DNA of 64,000 bases from Cliona cf. orientalis (taxonomy: Eukaryota; Porifera; Demospongiae; Clionaida; Clionaidae). A program made the translations under genes and the position numbers. The stretch covers positions 4,092,001 through 4,156,000 of the forward strand of contig OZ005693.1 of the NCBI GenBank assembly GCA_963930775.1. Direction: 5' to 3'. Positions 54,901-64,000 of the stretch are shown piece after piece; positions within the stretch are counted from its first letter, which is position 1, and each line of letters opens with the position of its first letter. The notes below the pieces were generated by a model. It had not been told where the DNA came from, did no database searches, and saw only the letters and a list, made by a program, of their open reading frames with translations.

Positions 54901-55468
54901 CAATAATTGAACCATTTATTGTCAGGCTCCGTGCAGCGCTGTATACTGCTCCTCCATGGTCTGCAGAATTGTTGATAAAAACAGTTCCACTGTCATAGTT
55001 AGTTTGTCCATTATCTGTAATGGTGTTTCGACTACCAAAAATTTTGAGATCAGTGTTTAATCCTACTGTGTACAGAGCTCCACCATAATTTGATGCAGAA
55101 TTACCAATGAAGTAACAAGAAAATAAGGCGAAATTGCTTATTAGACCACTTAGAGCTCCTCCTGAATCACTTACAGCCGTGTTAAAGAAAAATGTGGTAT
55201 CTGCTATGGTTACGATATTGTCACGCCATGTACGTATCGCACCTCCTCCGTAGACTAAGACTGAATTCCTTTCAAAATGGCAGGAATTTATATCAATATT
55301 GCTTCCCATTTGGTTATCCATCACACCTCCCCAAAGACCAGCTAAATTAAAACTGAATACACTGTTACCATAATGAACTGTGGATCTGATACCTCTCTGT
55401 ACTCCACCGTATAATGCACTATTAACAACTTCTATTTTATAGTGGGAAATTCTAATTTGTATTTTTTT
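51902..55468 (-). CDS. GGA-repeat beta-helix receptor with multi-pass C-terminus (5' incomplete)
   Basis: One long exon from a likely acceptor (TTTCCTCAG) at 55468 to the stop at 51902 encodes 1188 residues. The first half is a parallel beta-helix of GGA and FxxN turns (for example GGGAI, GGALY, GGGIY, GGAMF), as in chlamydial Pmp proteins and the large animal families built on the same repeat. A cysteine-rich segment follows (CPIGFQSADVSCDC and GLLCGSCQPGLALSLGSSRC-x2-CP). The last third has about nine hydrophobic helices, then a tail rich in acidic and Ser/Thr residues. A surface adhesion or sensing role is inferred. No signal peptide is visible and no in-frame ATG lies before 55324, so the 5' end is missing; only about 100 bp separate this exon from the next gene on the same strand. 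Confidence 0.8.
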   Translation of the reverse strand, partial: KKIQIRISHYKIEVVNSALYGGVQRGIRSTVHYGNSVFSFNLAGLWGGVMDNQMGSNIDINSCHFERNSVLVYGGGAIRTWRDNIVTIADTTFFFNTAVSDSGGALSGLISNFALFSCYFIGNSASNYGGALYTVGLNTDLKIFGSRNTITDNGQTNYDSGTVFINNSADHGGAVYSAARSLTINGSIIASNNSAGDTHVFFIGLTTGHISGSFIFSNNLGSVVILSSNILFDANGEFMNNTPDGAISILQSTIHFNGSFYQLENNSRENGGGIYATQSQLHVNAPITIQNNRATENGGGVYLYQSEISCGQNCHLIIQGNEAVRRGGGIHAISSLIMLDAPRLSAQLKWIEFIGNTANEGGGMSLESNFKLLISQYDSNFYSYRISDYTIIFLSNRANYGGAMFVDDYTNSVGACNSTPNDPTSECFFQVLSRHLVFLPNLYITHIEFFNNHALKSGPILHGGLLDRCTTSPFAEINHKYGIHILSGVQYLENTSSLNNNDFASITSGPVQVCPCINGQQNCSYIPEIKVKKGQIFIVSLTAMNQVGRPINATVTGHLRSTQSVLTEGQLSFITKTCQSISLRALSAHDSEQLTLYASDGPCRDAPQSSITVNIQFIPCKLCPIGFQSADVSCDCHCHDAIKDYVSCNSTTEQLFREFDIWIAYINETGIAGYLIYLHCPFGYCFESGVSVNLNRPDGADAQCRFNRTGLLCGSCQPGLALSLGSSRCLSCPSYWPATFVVINLAALIAGIVLVILLLALKLTVAVGTLNGLIFYANIVAVDKSILLPYTGSNFATVFISWLNLEFGIDNVCYYPGMDAYTKAWLQFVFPAYVILLVIIVIFSSNYSSRFSRMIGKSPVETLATLILLSYAKFIQTVITALSYGTLQYPDGTEDAVWLPDATVNYFSSKHTVLFLAAIFILVAGLVYTILLFTWQWIPSCQNKLINKIINNPKFRTFMEMYTIPYTSKHRYWTGLLLLVRIALYLVAALNVSGGPRVTLASVTITVSCIVLLKSFIGSIYTKWEVDFIETVSYVNILFLTSFTWLALDTSINQRAVAYISVIAAFILLLIIAFYHLYVYTKILSKLCTNKYCMVLKMPFEVHFSQKSNHSQTPEQDYDDDRRDHGLHILFESVDNTINVNGSESGAVFELNQPTCTVVEAPKSTSTNDDTMDSDNFAEITTETGHKI

Positions 55469-55566
55469 CTGAGGAAATTTACTACTTTGTCCACTTTCTT
55501 TCAGGAACTTTAATCACTCTGTATTAATATCCAAGATATGGTATACATCTTACAAAAAAAAAGAAG

Positions 55567-58500
55567 TCAAATATTACAGAGTTCCTTATTTAAACGTCTC
55601 TTGATGAGGGTCAGTGTTTGATCCTCTGCAGTGTTCAAGCTGCTTCTGTTTGCCTTTAAGCAGCCCATTGTTGGCTCTTCTACATGGAGAAAACAAGATA
55701 AACATAATTGATCCGAATATAAGGGATCTGTAATTTCAGAAGTACATTTAGAATTTGTGGAGCTAAAATGCTTATACACTTCAGACTCTACATGATATTA
55801 GAATACCATGGCGTCTGAAATTTCAGAAGTCAACATTTTAGAAATTCTAAGGTTGAAATGCTCAAATACTTCAGATTCTGAAAGCATTCGAATGACAATG
55901 GGGTCTGAAATTTCAGAAGTTAACATGTCAGAAGTTAACATTTTAGAATGTAATCAAACAGAAATTTTAGGGTTGAAATGCTCAAATAGTCCAGATTCTA
56001 GAATGAAAATGAGGTCTGAAATTTCAGAAGTTATATAATAATAAAATGAAATCAACCAGAACACCCTGGGTAGAAATGCTATATAAGAAGTACAGAATTT
56101 GTGGAGCTAAAATGCTTAAACAGTTCAGACTCTATATACAATGTCATGATTATCAGAATACTATGGTATCTGAAATTTCAGAAGTCAGCATTTTAGAATG
56201 AAGTCAACCTGAAATACTTCAGATTCTGAAAGCATTCGAATGACAATGGGGTCTGAAATTTCAGAAGTTAACATTTTAGAATGAATCGAATGTCAACCAG
56301 AAATCTAAGGTTGAAATGCTCAAATAGTCCAGATTCTGAAAGCTTTATAATGACTATGGGGTCTGAAATTTCAGATGTTAATATTTTAGACTGAAATGAA
56401 TCAGAAATTCTAAGGTTGAAATGCTCAAATAGTTCAGATTCTGAAAGCATTAGAATGACAATGGGGTCTGAAATTTCAGAAGTTAACATTAATTATTTTT
56501 AGAATGTAATCAAACAGAAATTTTGGGGTTGAAATGCTCAAATACTCCAGATTCTAGAATAAAAATGAGGTCTGAAATTTCAGAAGTTATAATAATAGAA
56601 TGAAGTCAACCAGAACACCCTGTGTAGAAATGCTATATAAGGGATCTGTAATTTCAGAAGTACATTTAAAAGTACAGAATTTGTGGAGCTAAAAATGCTT
56701 AAACAGTTCAGACTCTACATGATTATTAGAATGCCATGGTGTCTGAAATTTCAGAAGTCAACATTTTAGAATGAAATTAACCAGAAATTCTATCATAATA
56801 GTTGAAATGCTCAAATAGTTCAGATTCTGAAAGCATTAGCATGACAATGGGGTCTAAAATTTCAGAAATTAACATTAATTACTTTTAGAATGTAATCAAA
56901 CAGAAACGTTGGGGTTGAAATGCTCAAATACTCCAGATTCTAGAATAAAAATGAGGTCTGAAATTTCAGAAGTTATAATAATAGAATGAAGTCAACCAGA
57001 ACACCCTGGGTAGAAATGCTATATAAGGGATCTGTAATTTCAGAAGTACATTTAAAAGTACAGAATTTGTGGAGCTAAAAATGCTTAAACAGTTCAGACT
57101 CTACATGGTTATTAGAATGCCATAGTGTCTGAAATTTCAGATGTCAACATTTTAGAATGAAATTAACCAGAAATTCTATCATAATAGTTGAGATGCTCAA
57201 ATAGTTTAAATTCTGAAAGCATTAGAATGACAATGGGGTCTGAAATTTCAGAAGTCAACATTTTAGATTGAAGTCAACCAGAAAATTTAAGGTTGAAATG
57301 CTCAACTATTTCGATTCTGGAATAAAATGAGGTCTGAAATTTCAGAGCAGAAATATTTGGCTCTAAAATTTTAGAGCTCCAAATGAATTCATAATTTGCA
57401 CAATATTGTACATTAAAATGTGCTTACCACTCTGTATGGAAAGATTGAGAACCCAGTCGGATGGGCTTGTGTAGAGTTTAACAAGCTCTGCATACACCCC
57501 TCTCTGGAAATCATGTGGCCCAAATGGTTCCCCACCATCATCCTTGAGGGAGTGTGCCTCTGAGTCAAAAAGGTTGGACTTCCTCACTGTTCCGTCAGAA
57601 CACAAGCCACTCCTGCCAACCACAATTGCCACAACAGACTCAGAGAGAGAACACCCAGGAGAAACTATGTATGCAAGAATAATTATGTTATAATAATATT
57701 ACTGACATTACAGACACATAATTCATTAACTGTACTCACCTCTGTCAACCTCTCCCATATTGACAAAGCCTAACTCTATTCCTTCCAGTCCACAATCTTG
57801 AAGTGTAGTCCTCACAGTAGTGATGGAGAAGGGTTTACATATCACAGCTGTGGTGAAACTCATCTGCCCAAGTGTGGTGTTGATTGCCTTCACACATCTA
57901 ATGCTCACACTAAGATTTTGATGAATCTGAATAGGAAAAATGAAATGTACCTAAAGCATATCACATCCTACTTAAAGTATAATTACCTCTTCTTCTTGAA
58001 TAATGTTGATTGTGACCAAAGTTAATCCATTGCAGTTAAGGCCATTGGAGGTGCACAAGTCTGTCACAGTGCCATAGTCAAGTGATGTATGCTGCTGCAT
58101 CATTATTGCAGAGCTATTCCCCATTGAATAGCGACCCAATAGCTCAGATGTTGAAGGAGCATCCACCTTGCTCTTGAGAGCCATCTGACAGAATTCTTTG
58201 AACCTGGAAGATAGAATCAGTCCCACTGTTAACTACTTATTCCAGTGGTGTACATATACCGATCTCTACACTAAGCTAAACCTACTGAAATGTTGGTGTA
58301 GGATTCTATTCTTGTTATATACCTCTGAGGCATACTCTTCACAGGGCACTTCTTGAATTCATCAAGGGCTTCTGGTGTGGCAAACGTTGGGAATTCCTTC
58401 TCTGCTTCTCTCCATGAAGATACGCCAGTCTCTCTCACAAACATCTCTTGTACTTCCTTTAACTTCTTTATTTCTCTGCACTCCACAGTCATCTCTTGAA

Positions 58501-61500
58501 TTGACATCTCTTTCTTGATCACTCCTTGTAGCACAGTTATAGCTATCTGCGTGTCCAGTCCCCTCATAGCCTTGAAGTTGCTACCTGAATAAACAAACAA
58601 ATTGATGAGTAATTTTTAAGTTCATGTTATTTATCTATAGATTTACAATTTTACCCTTCAGCTCCAATACTTTCCCTAGTGATCCTCTTTTCACTTTCTG
58701 CCCTTTCAGCATTCCCTTCCCATAGAGCTGGAAGACTTTCTCCACTAGAGAAAACACCTCATTCGGCAGAGAGGCCAAGAAAAACACGCAGGCATCATCC
58801 AGAGCAGTCACCTATTGGTCATTCAACATAATTTTGATAAAGAAGTACTATAATTCTTTACCTCATCCATCAACAGTCCGGCACAATAGCCTCTCCAACT
58901 CTTTGGCTTCTCTGGTGTTGGCTCAGTCAAGGGTGTGTTTATTACTTTAAAGAGAGAGTTACGGCAGAATTGTATCTATGTAGGGTGTATGAAAAACACA
59001 ATTTCATCAATGTTCTCTAGGTTGAAGAAGCTAGAGATGCAATGACATACCTTCTCCCAGTGACTCATACTGTGTTGAAGAGATGTGGCATTGTTATGTT
59101 TAGAAGCCAACCTGTATGCTTCCTCATTGCTTAGACCAGAATACACTGAAACCAGCCGAGTCCTAAAGGCAGCGGGAGGGTTCTCCAGTTCTTCACATAG
59201 AGCCTGGAGTGCTGCTCGAGAGTGATTTCCTCCAAGGGTCTCATACAGGTACGTTTCCTTCTTTGACTCATCAAAACTCTCACCTGAATGAAGCATAATA
59301 ATTATAGTCATTATTAATTATGTCAAACCAATTGCAAGTAACTGAGTTGACATATTGTACAGAAAGGTTATAACGAATTTTGCTCAAATACACCAGCCGA
59401 AGTGAAAGTTTGATATTACAAACGTTTCGGCAGCTATACAACTGCCATCATCAGTGCAATAGACAGATACAGCGGCATATATATAATTATATGAAATCCT
59501 AAAAATGAGTAAACTAAAAAACAAGCATGCATTGACATCATAATTCACTCAAAACATGTCAATGAAAGAAGAATAAACAACACTATTGAAGTCCGAGAAT
59601 GCTATAATTGTACTCGGTAGACAGAGACCCAACATCCCTGTTCATCCCTGTTAAGAGTAGTTCCGATTGTTCTGGTTTTAATGTAAGATGAGATTGAAGT
59701 AATGGACCTCATGGCTAATAACATTGCAACAGTAAATCAGTCTATCATACCTTCATCCAAGACTACTAAGCCCACTATTGGAGCTGCATTGATAGAAGGA
59801 TTAGCCTTCATCGCCTTCTTTAACTCCTCGACCCGACCATCTTTGGCAGTCCTCAGCAAGCGATCTGAGTGAGGCTCTACCAGACAGCTGATTGGAAGTG
59901 TGTAGTAGCCTATGAAACATAATGTCATAGTGGTTAATGTAATATTACATTGTCAGTGATTTGTTTAGTCTGATGGTTCAATGAATGACAAGCAAAAGTA
60001 GCTACATACCGATGAACGAGCGTAAAATAGCATCATCTAGTTCCTTCTCCTTCTCCTGGACAGAGGCTTGTGATCCTGGAGTTGTTGTCAATGCTCTCTT
60101 TGTCACTTTGATGGGCCTGATATTTGGTGTCTTCTCTACCAGAGGCCTCTTACTGAATGTACAATCATGTATGCATGGAAGTATTCATTAAAGTCAACTA
60201 TTGACATACCCAAACAATTGATGTTATGTAATTATAATATAGTTAGACTAGACTATAGTCCGGAGTGGTTTAGCCTTGGTACAATCATGTAAACTGCCCA
60301 GCTGTGGTATAACTGTGCAGTTATACCATGGGTAACTTAGCGATTGCATATAGGGTACAAGCCACTAAGACCATAGCTACAGCCTGTCTACCATATACAC
60401 AATAGTAATAGTTGCTGAACTTGAAACGTCCTGATGTTGTATGTATTAACTGTGTCTATCTGCTCAAGAAGATAATATTATGATTGTTGAAACATATTGT
60501 AGCATAAATGCAACATACCGAGTGTTTGAGCTTGGTGTTACACAGGGAGTGGTTTGTGAGGGGGAAGTTTGATTCAGAGAGGGCGGGGGTGATTGGAAGG
60601 AAGAGGAAAGAGACTGATCAGCCGAGCTCTGGCTGTCCAGTTCATCTGAATCTCCAAAAACGGTGGATGCAATGCCAGTGTCTGGATCCAAGGTTGGTGA
60701 GATGTACTTAGACCACACTCTTGCCACGTCTTCTTCACTTCTCGCACCTCTGGTGTGAAAGTATCTGGATATCCTAGAAGCAGTGAAGTTAAATCCCTTT
60801 ACAGTGAACCCTTTTGATTTTCCATCACTGAATTGGATCTAAAGTATGAAATGTAGAGAACAAAAGTAATATTCTAACACGCTGTCATAGTGTCACATGA
60901 CCCCTCTAAAGTTGCCCCCCCCCCCCCCCCCGGGACACTATACCCTAGTGCAGTATGTCCCCAGGTACGTATTGCATTAGAGTAGGGTGTCTCCTTGGGA
61001 CATTGGACACTAGAACCACTTGTCCTTTCTTAAAGAATAATCTGATGGCATGCTCCCACAGGAGAATTTGACATTTTTAACCCTCATGCAGCAAGTGCTT
61101 ATGAGAGTAGTTTAAATGTGATGGAATACAAAAGTATATATTCTAGCCTTGTACCCAGGCCTTTCTCCCAAGTTCTCTTGAAGGGCCTAGGTACAAGGCT
61201 AATAGCCGCTTAGCTTTGCAGGGCTGGCTCACGCCCCCCCCCCCCCCCCCCCCCCCCCCAACATTTCTCCGTGTCACAGTGGGGACGTGTAACACTGGAG
61301 AGGACATTCTACTCTAGGGCTAGCTACACATGTCCGGGGGGACACATGGCTGAGTGCAGAGTGTCTAGGGGGACACTGTACACGGGGGGGCAGGCAGCAC
61401 TCCGACAACGCTACCTAAGAAAGAAGTATATATATACAGATATAAGGCCAAAACCTAACTATAATGCATGATTTTGAGGTGTCAAAATCCCGTCTTGGAC

Positions 61501-61772
61501 CTCAAACTTGAATCAAACATTAACTTTGTAATTGACAGGAATAGATAACACTCTTAATCATTGTTTAACTGATGCACGCTTTAGCAACAGGCTGAAACTA
61601 TATAGATAAAACAGATCTGTATTTAAAAACCCACTCGAAGAACGGTCTTGTCACCTTTCGCACAGCACTGTACAGAAGTTACATATCCGTTGTCTGATTC
61701 CTTGCCACTCTTAATCACCTGAATCCTTCCATTCTTATCTTGGAGGAAGTGCCAACTTAGTGGAGGGGTCAT
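55567..61772 (-). CDS. ParB-like / DNA methyltransferase-like fusion protein
   Basis: Twelve exons join in frame to 759 residues: 61635-61772, 60519-60838, 60010-60152, 59751-59909, 59051-59283, 58862-58975, 58655-58811, 58323-58584, 57987-58203, 57740-57926, 57428-57664 and 55567-55679. Residues 1-95 hold an unknown domain (FSDGKSKGFTVKGFNF), then a Ser/Pro linker. Residues about 202-300 look like the ParB/sulfiredoxin fold: LPISCLVEPHSDRLLR, VEELKKAMKANPS-x5-PIVGLVV, and YETLGGNHSRAALQ as the nucleotide-binding GGNH box. The C-terminus, LVKLYTSPSDWVLNL and then MGCLKANRSSLNTAEDQ with IKRRL, aligns with the end of beta-class DNA N4/N6 methyltransferases (LIKxxSxPGDxVLDPFxGSGT, GRxxxGIExD, RL). 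The glycine-rich loop is replaced by SIQSEEPT and I find no DPPY-type motif, so activity is doubtful. ParB-methyltransferase fusions are known from phages and bacteria; spliced in an animal, this points to old transfer and domestication. Confidence 0.75.
55800..57350. repeat. Satellite array with TCTGAAATTTCAGA palindrome
   Basis: About 15 diverged units of roughly 100 bp. Each holds the palindrome TCTGAAATTTCAGA, then AACATTTTAGAATG, AACCAGAAATTCTAAGG and TTGAAATGCTCAAATAG, TCAGATTCTGAAAGCATT. A higher-order repeat of several units is visible (56040-56640 and 56600-57020 share AGAACACCCTG-TAGAAATGC). It fills most of the last intron of the ParB/methyltransferase-like gene. Confidence 0.88.
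59340..59500 (-). ncRNA. Penelope-like terminal relic with hammerhead-like core
   Basis: On the minus strand 59424-59454 reads CTGATGA, a stem GGCAG-loop-CTGCC, and GAAAC, the order of the hammerhead ribozyme core (CUGANGA, helix II, GAAA). It is followed by GTTTG-TAATAT-CAAAC, a possible helix III with one mismatched position. Such cores occur in the terminal repeats of Penelope-like retroelements. I cannot pair helix I well, so it is probably a degenerate copy. It sits in intron 4 of the ParB/methyltransferase-like gene. Confidence 0.45.
60915..61260. repeat. Poly-C tracts and TAGCCTTGTACC hairpin in intron 1
   Basis: Poly-C runs near 60917-60932 and 61236-61259 bracket a hairpin at 61144-61203 (TAGCCTTGTACCCAGGCC and its inverse) of the TAGCCT foldback family. 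It lies in intron 1 of the ParB/methyltransferase-like gene. No exon is seen here. Confidence 0.6.
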
Positions 61773-61944
61773 CTTGCTTGATTTTACGATCGATCTTACA
61801 ACAAAAACCTGGCTCGACAAAAAAAAACACTTCTTCAAATCTCGTACGCTTCACACTTCTGCGTGAAAGTGTGCGCGTGCGCGATGGTAGCTATGTAAAG
61901 GACTGCCCGCCTCCAAACCCCACCCCTCCGGGCCTATACAGTAC

Positions 61945-61986
61945 CATAGATTATATATTCCCCGGGAGGGGAATATATAATCTATG
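61945..61986. mobile_element. 42-bp hairpin insertion with 7-bp duplication
   Basis: CATAGATTATATATTCCCC and its perfect inverse enclose four bases. ACAGTAC stands on both sides (61938-61944 and 61987-61993). The end CATAGAT and the 7-bp duplication match the 831-bp element at 46645-47475, so this seems a minimal member of that family, almost nothing but its two ends. Confidence 0.7.
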
Positions 61987-62184
61987 ACAGTACAGAGGGA
62001 GGACGGCGTCTACTCCGCAACGATGATATTAAAACGCACGTACGTAGCACACTATAGCTTATCTTGCCGACTTTTCGATACTCCTCTCAATGAATAGATC
62101 TGAGTCGTGCATTAGTCTAAACCGTTTCAGGAATGGTTCAGGTTAAGTACTCATAGCATTCTGGCCCTAGTTTCGACATGCAAC

Positions 62185-62295
62185 GTCTCTGAAGCCTCAA
62201 ACTTGACCACAACCTTTGTTTCCATGCTACCAATCACAATTCTAAGTTTCGTGGTCAGGCGACATGGTTGAGGTGTGTTCAGTATGTGTGAGGAT
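62185..62295 (-). repeat. Inverted single unit of the 187-bp satellite
   Basis: Read on the minus strand it matches the satellite unit downstream (CACACCTCAACCATGTCGCC, then CACGAAACTTAGAATTGTGA). It faces the direct array across about 400 bp. Confidence 0.7.
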
Positions 62296-62336
62296 GAGAT
62301 TTTAACATGTACGGCAAATTAAGTACGTTTAGAATA

Positions 62337-62704
62337 TAGTTGTAACAAATACTGTGATCTGATTGGACACTCAGAGGTCTCTATTTCTCATAGAGACCTA
62401 CAAGCTTTCATAGAGACCTACAAGTTCTCATAGAGACCTACAAGTTTCATAGAGACCTACGAGTATAGCCAAGGGCAAAGAAAGATGCACAGTGCAACAG
62501 TAGCCTTGTCCTAATTGGGTCAACTGCCACGGTTACAGTTGCTATTATTCTAAATCAGTTAGAGACCTCGTCCAATGGTCTCTACGCTTTTAAGAGACCC
62601 TCAGGCCCTTTGTAGCACCGTCGCTTCGCTCGGGATGCTACAGCCTCGGGCCTTCGGGTCTCTTAAAAATTAATGCGTAGAGACCTTGGACTCGGTCTCT
62701 AACT
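62337..62704. repeat. GAGACC hairpin block
   Basis: TGTAACAAATACTGTGATCT-GATTGG opens a block that also occurs near 17370 and inverted near 8240. From 62557 AGTTAGAGACC runs through GTCTCTACGCTTTTAAGAGACC into its inverse ending at 62704, with GTAGCACCGTCGCTTCGCTC in the loop. CATAGAGACCTACAAG is repeated four times at 62375-62460. A broken relative lies at 17400-17547. Confidence 0.65.
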
Positions 62705-62709
62705 ATTAT

Positions 62710-64000
62710 GTATATACCAAGGGATATGTGAATCCCTCATCCTCACATGTGGAGAACACATCTCAACCATGTCGCCAGTCCACGAAACCTAGAACTATGA
62801 TTGTTAACATCAAAACAAAGATGGTGGTGAAGTTTGAAGCGCTTCAGAGATGATGTGTGTGGAATTAAGAGCTAAAAAGCTATGAAATGTGTACACATTG
62901 CCATATACCGAGGGGTATGTGAATCCCTCATACTCACATGTGGAGAACACACCTCAACCATGTCGCCAGTCCACGAAACTTAGAACTATGATTATTATCA
63001 TCAAAACAAAGGTAGTGGTGAAGTTTGAAGCTTCAGGGATGATGTGTGTGGAATTAAGAGCTAAAAAGCTATGAAATGTGTACACATTGCCGTATACCGA
63101 GGGATATTATGTGAATCCCTCATCCTCACTTGTGGAGAACACACCTCAACCATGTCGCCAGTCCACGAAACTTAGAATTACGATTGTCAACATCAAAACA
63201 AAGATGGTGGTGAGGTTTGAAGCTTCAGAGATGATGTGTGTGGAATTAAGAGCTAAAAAACTATGAAATGTGTACACATTGCCTCAAATCCCTCATACTC
63301 ACATGTGGAGAACACACCTCAACTATGTCGCCAGTCCACGAAACTTAGAACTATGATTATTAGTGTCCTACCAAAGATAGTGGTGAAGTTTGAAGCTTCA
63401 GGGATGATGTGTGTGGAATTAAGAGCTAAAAAGCTATGAAATGTGTACACATTGCCATATACCGAGGGATATGTGAATCCCTCATCCTCACTTGTGGAGA
63501 ACACACCTCAACCATGTTGCCAGTCCACGAAACTTAGAACTATGATTATTAACATCAAAATAAAGATGGTGGTGAAGTTTGAAGCTTCAGAGATGATGTG
63601 TGTGGAATTAAGAGCTAAAAAGCTATGAAATATGTATACACATTGCCATGTACCGAGGGATAATATGTGAATCCCTCATCCTCACATGTGGAGAACACAC
63701 CTCAACTATGTCGCCAGTCCACGAAACTTAGAATTATGATTATTAGTGTCCTACCAAAGATAGTGGTGAAGTTTGAAGCTTCAGGGATGATGTGTGTGGA
63801 ATTAAGAGCTAAATAGCTATGAAATGTGTACATATTGCAGCCATATACCGAGGGATATGTGAATCCCTCATCCTCACATGTGGAGAACACACCTCAAACA
63901 TGTCACCAGTCCACGAAACTTAGAACTATGATTATTAGTGTCCTACCAAAGATAGTAGTGAAATTTGAAGCTTCAGGGATGATGTGTGTGGAATTAAGAG
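62710..64000. repeat. 187-bp satellite array, running off the window
   Basis: Nearly seven units of about 185-190 bp. Each holds ATACCGAGGGATATGTGAAT, CTCACATGTGGAGAACACAC, CACGAAACTTAGAACTATGA and GTGGTGAAGTTTGAAGCTTC, ending AGAGCTAAAAAGCTATGAAA. Units alternate between two variants in the middle (AACATCAAAACAAAGATGG or AGTGTCCTACCAAAGATAG). One unit lacks the ATACCGAGGGATATG part. Open frames through it are repeat artefacts. Confidence 0.9.

Noticed and set aside
62720..64000. Tandem small genes in the 187-bp satellite
   Set aside because: The 60-codon frames repeat with the unit on both strands and change with small indels; they are not conserved as proteins.

Overview
The window is eukaryotic. 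Genes have short GT-AG introns, there are no operons, the DNA is AT-rich, and it is packed with miniature inverted-repeat elements, satellites and a decayed LINE. A basal metazoan, most likely a demosponge, fits best: Golgi carbohydrate sulfotransferases, an Ig-type receptor, a GGA-repeat beta-helix receptor ending in many membrane helices, and an intronless POT/SLC15 transporter are all typical of sponge gene sets. This is inferred from gene content; no marker gene fixes the taxon.

Layout. 1-287: first exon of a RING protein (minus). 561-4978 (minus) and 5478-9595 (plus): two head-to-head HNK-1-type sulfotransferases sharing a 500-bp promoter interval. 10375-12824: a GT34-like glycosyltransferase with a DTD motif. 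12658-26930: first copy of a segmental duplication holding the glycosyltransferase 3' end, a POT transporter broken by a stop codon, and a nest of transposons including a LINE. 28119-33089: a seven-exon Ig/FN3 receptor whose third intron carries a 1.85-kb foldback element. 34.2-36.8 kb: inverted minisatellite arrays. 37599-38159: a single-exon paralog of the receptor's Ig domain, probably GPI-anchored. 38.5-40.8 kb: MITEs and a 1.1-kb imperfect palindrome. 40772-48872: second copy of the duplication, with the POT transporter broken at a different place. 49.1-51.2 kb: more MITEs. 51902-55468 (minus): beta-helix multi-pass receptor. 55567-61772 (minus): a 12-exon gene that I can join in frame into 759 residues, with a ParB-like GGNH domain and a C-terminal fold like beta-class DNA N4/N6 methyltransferases. 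62.2-64 kb: 187-bp satellite.

How the parts may work together. Two sulfotransferases and one glycosyltransferase suggest a local set of Golgi glycan-modifying enzymes, and the two Ig-type surface proteins downstream suggest cell-surface recognition; linking the two is inference. The most novel gene is the ParB-methyltransferase fusion, a bacterial/phage-type architecture in a clearly spliced animal-type gene, with its methyltransferase signature motifs eroded. The duplication is useful in itself: each copy supplies the empty site for insertions in the other, so target-site duplications of several element families can be read directly.
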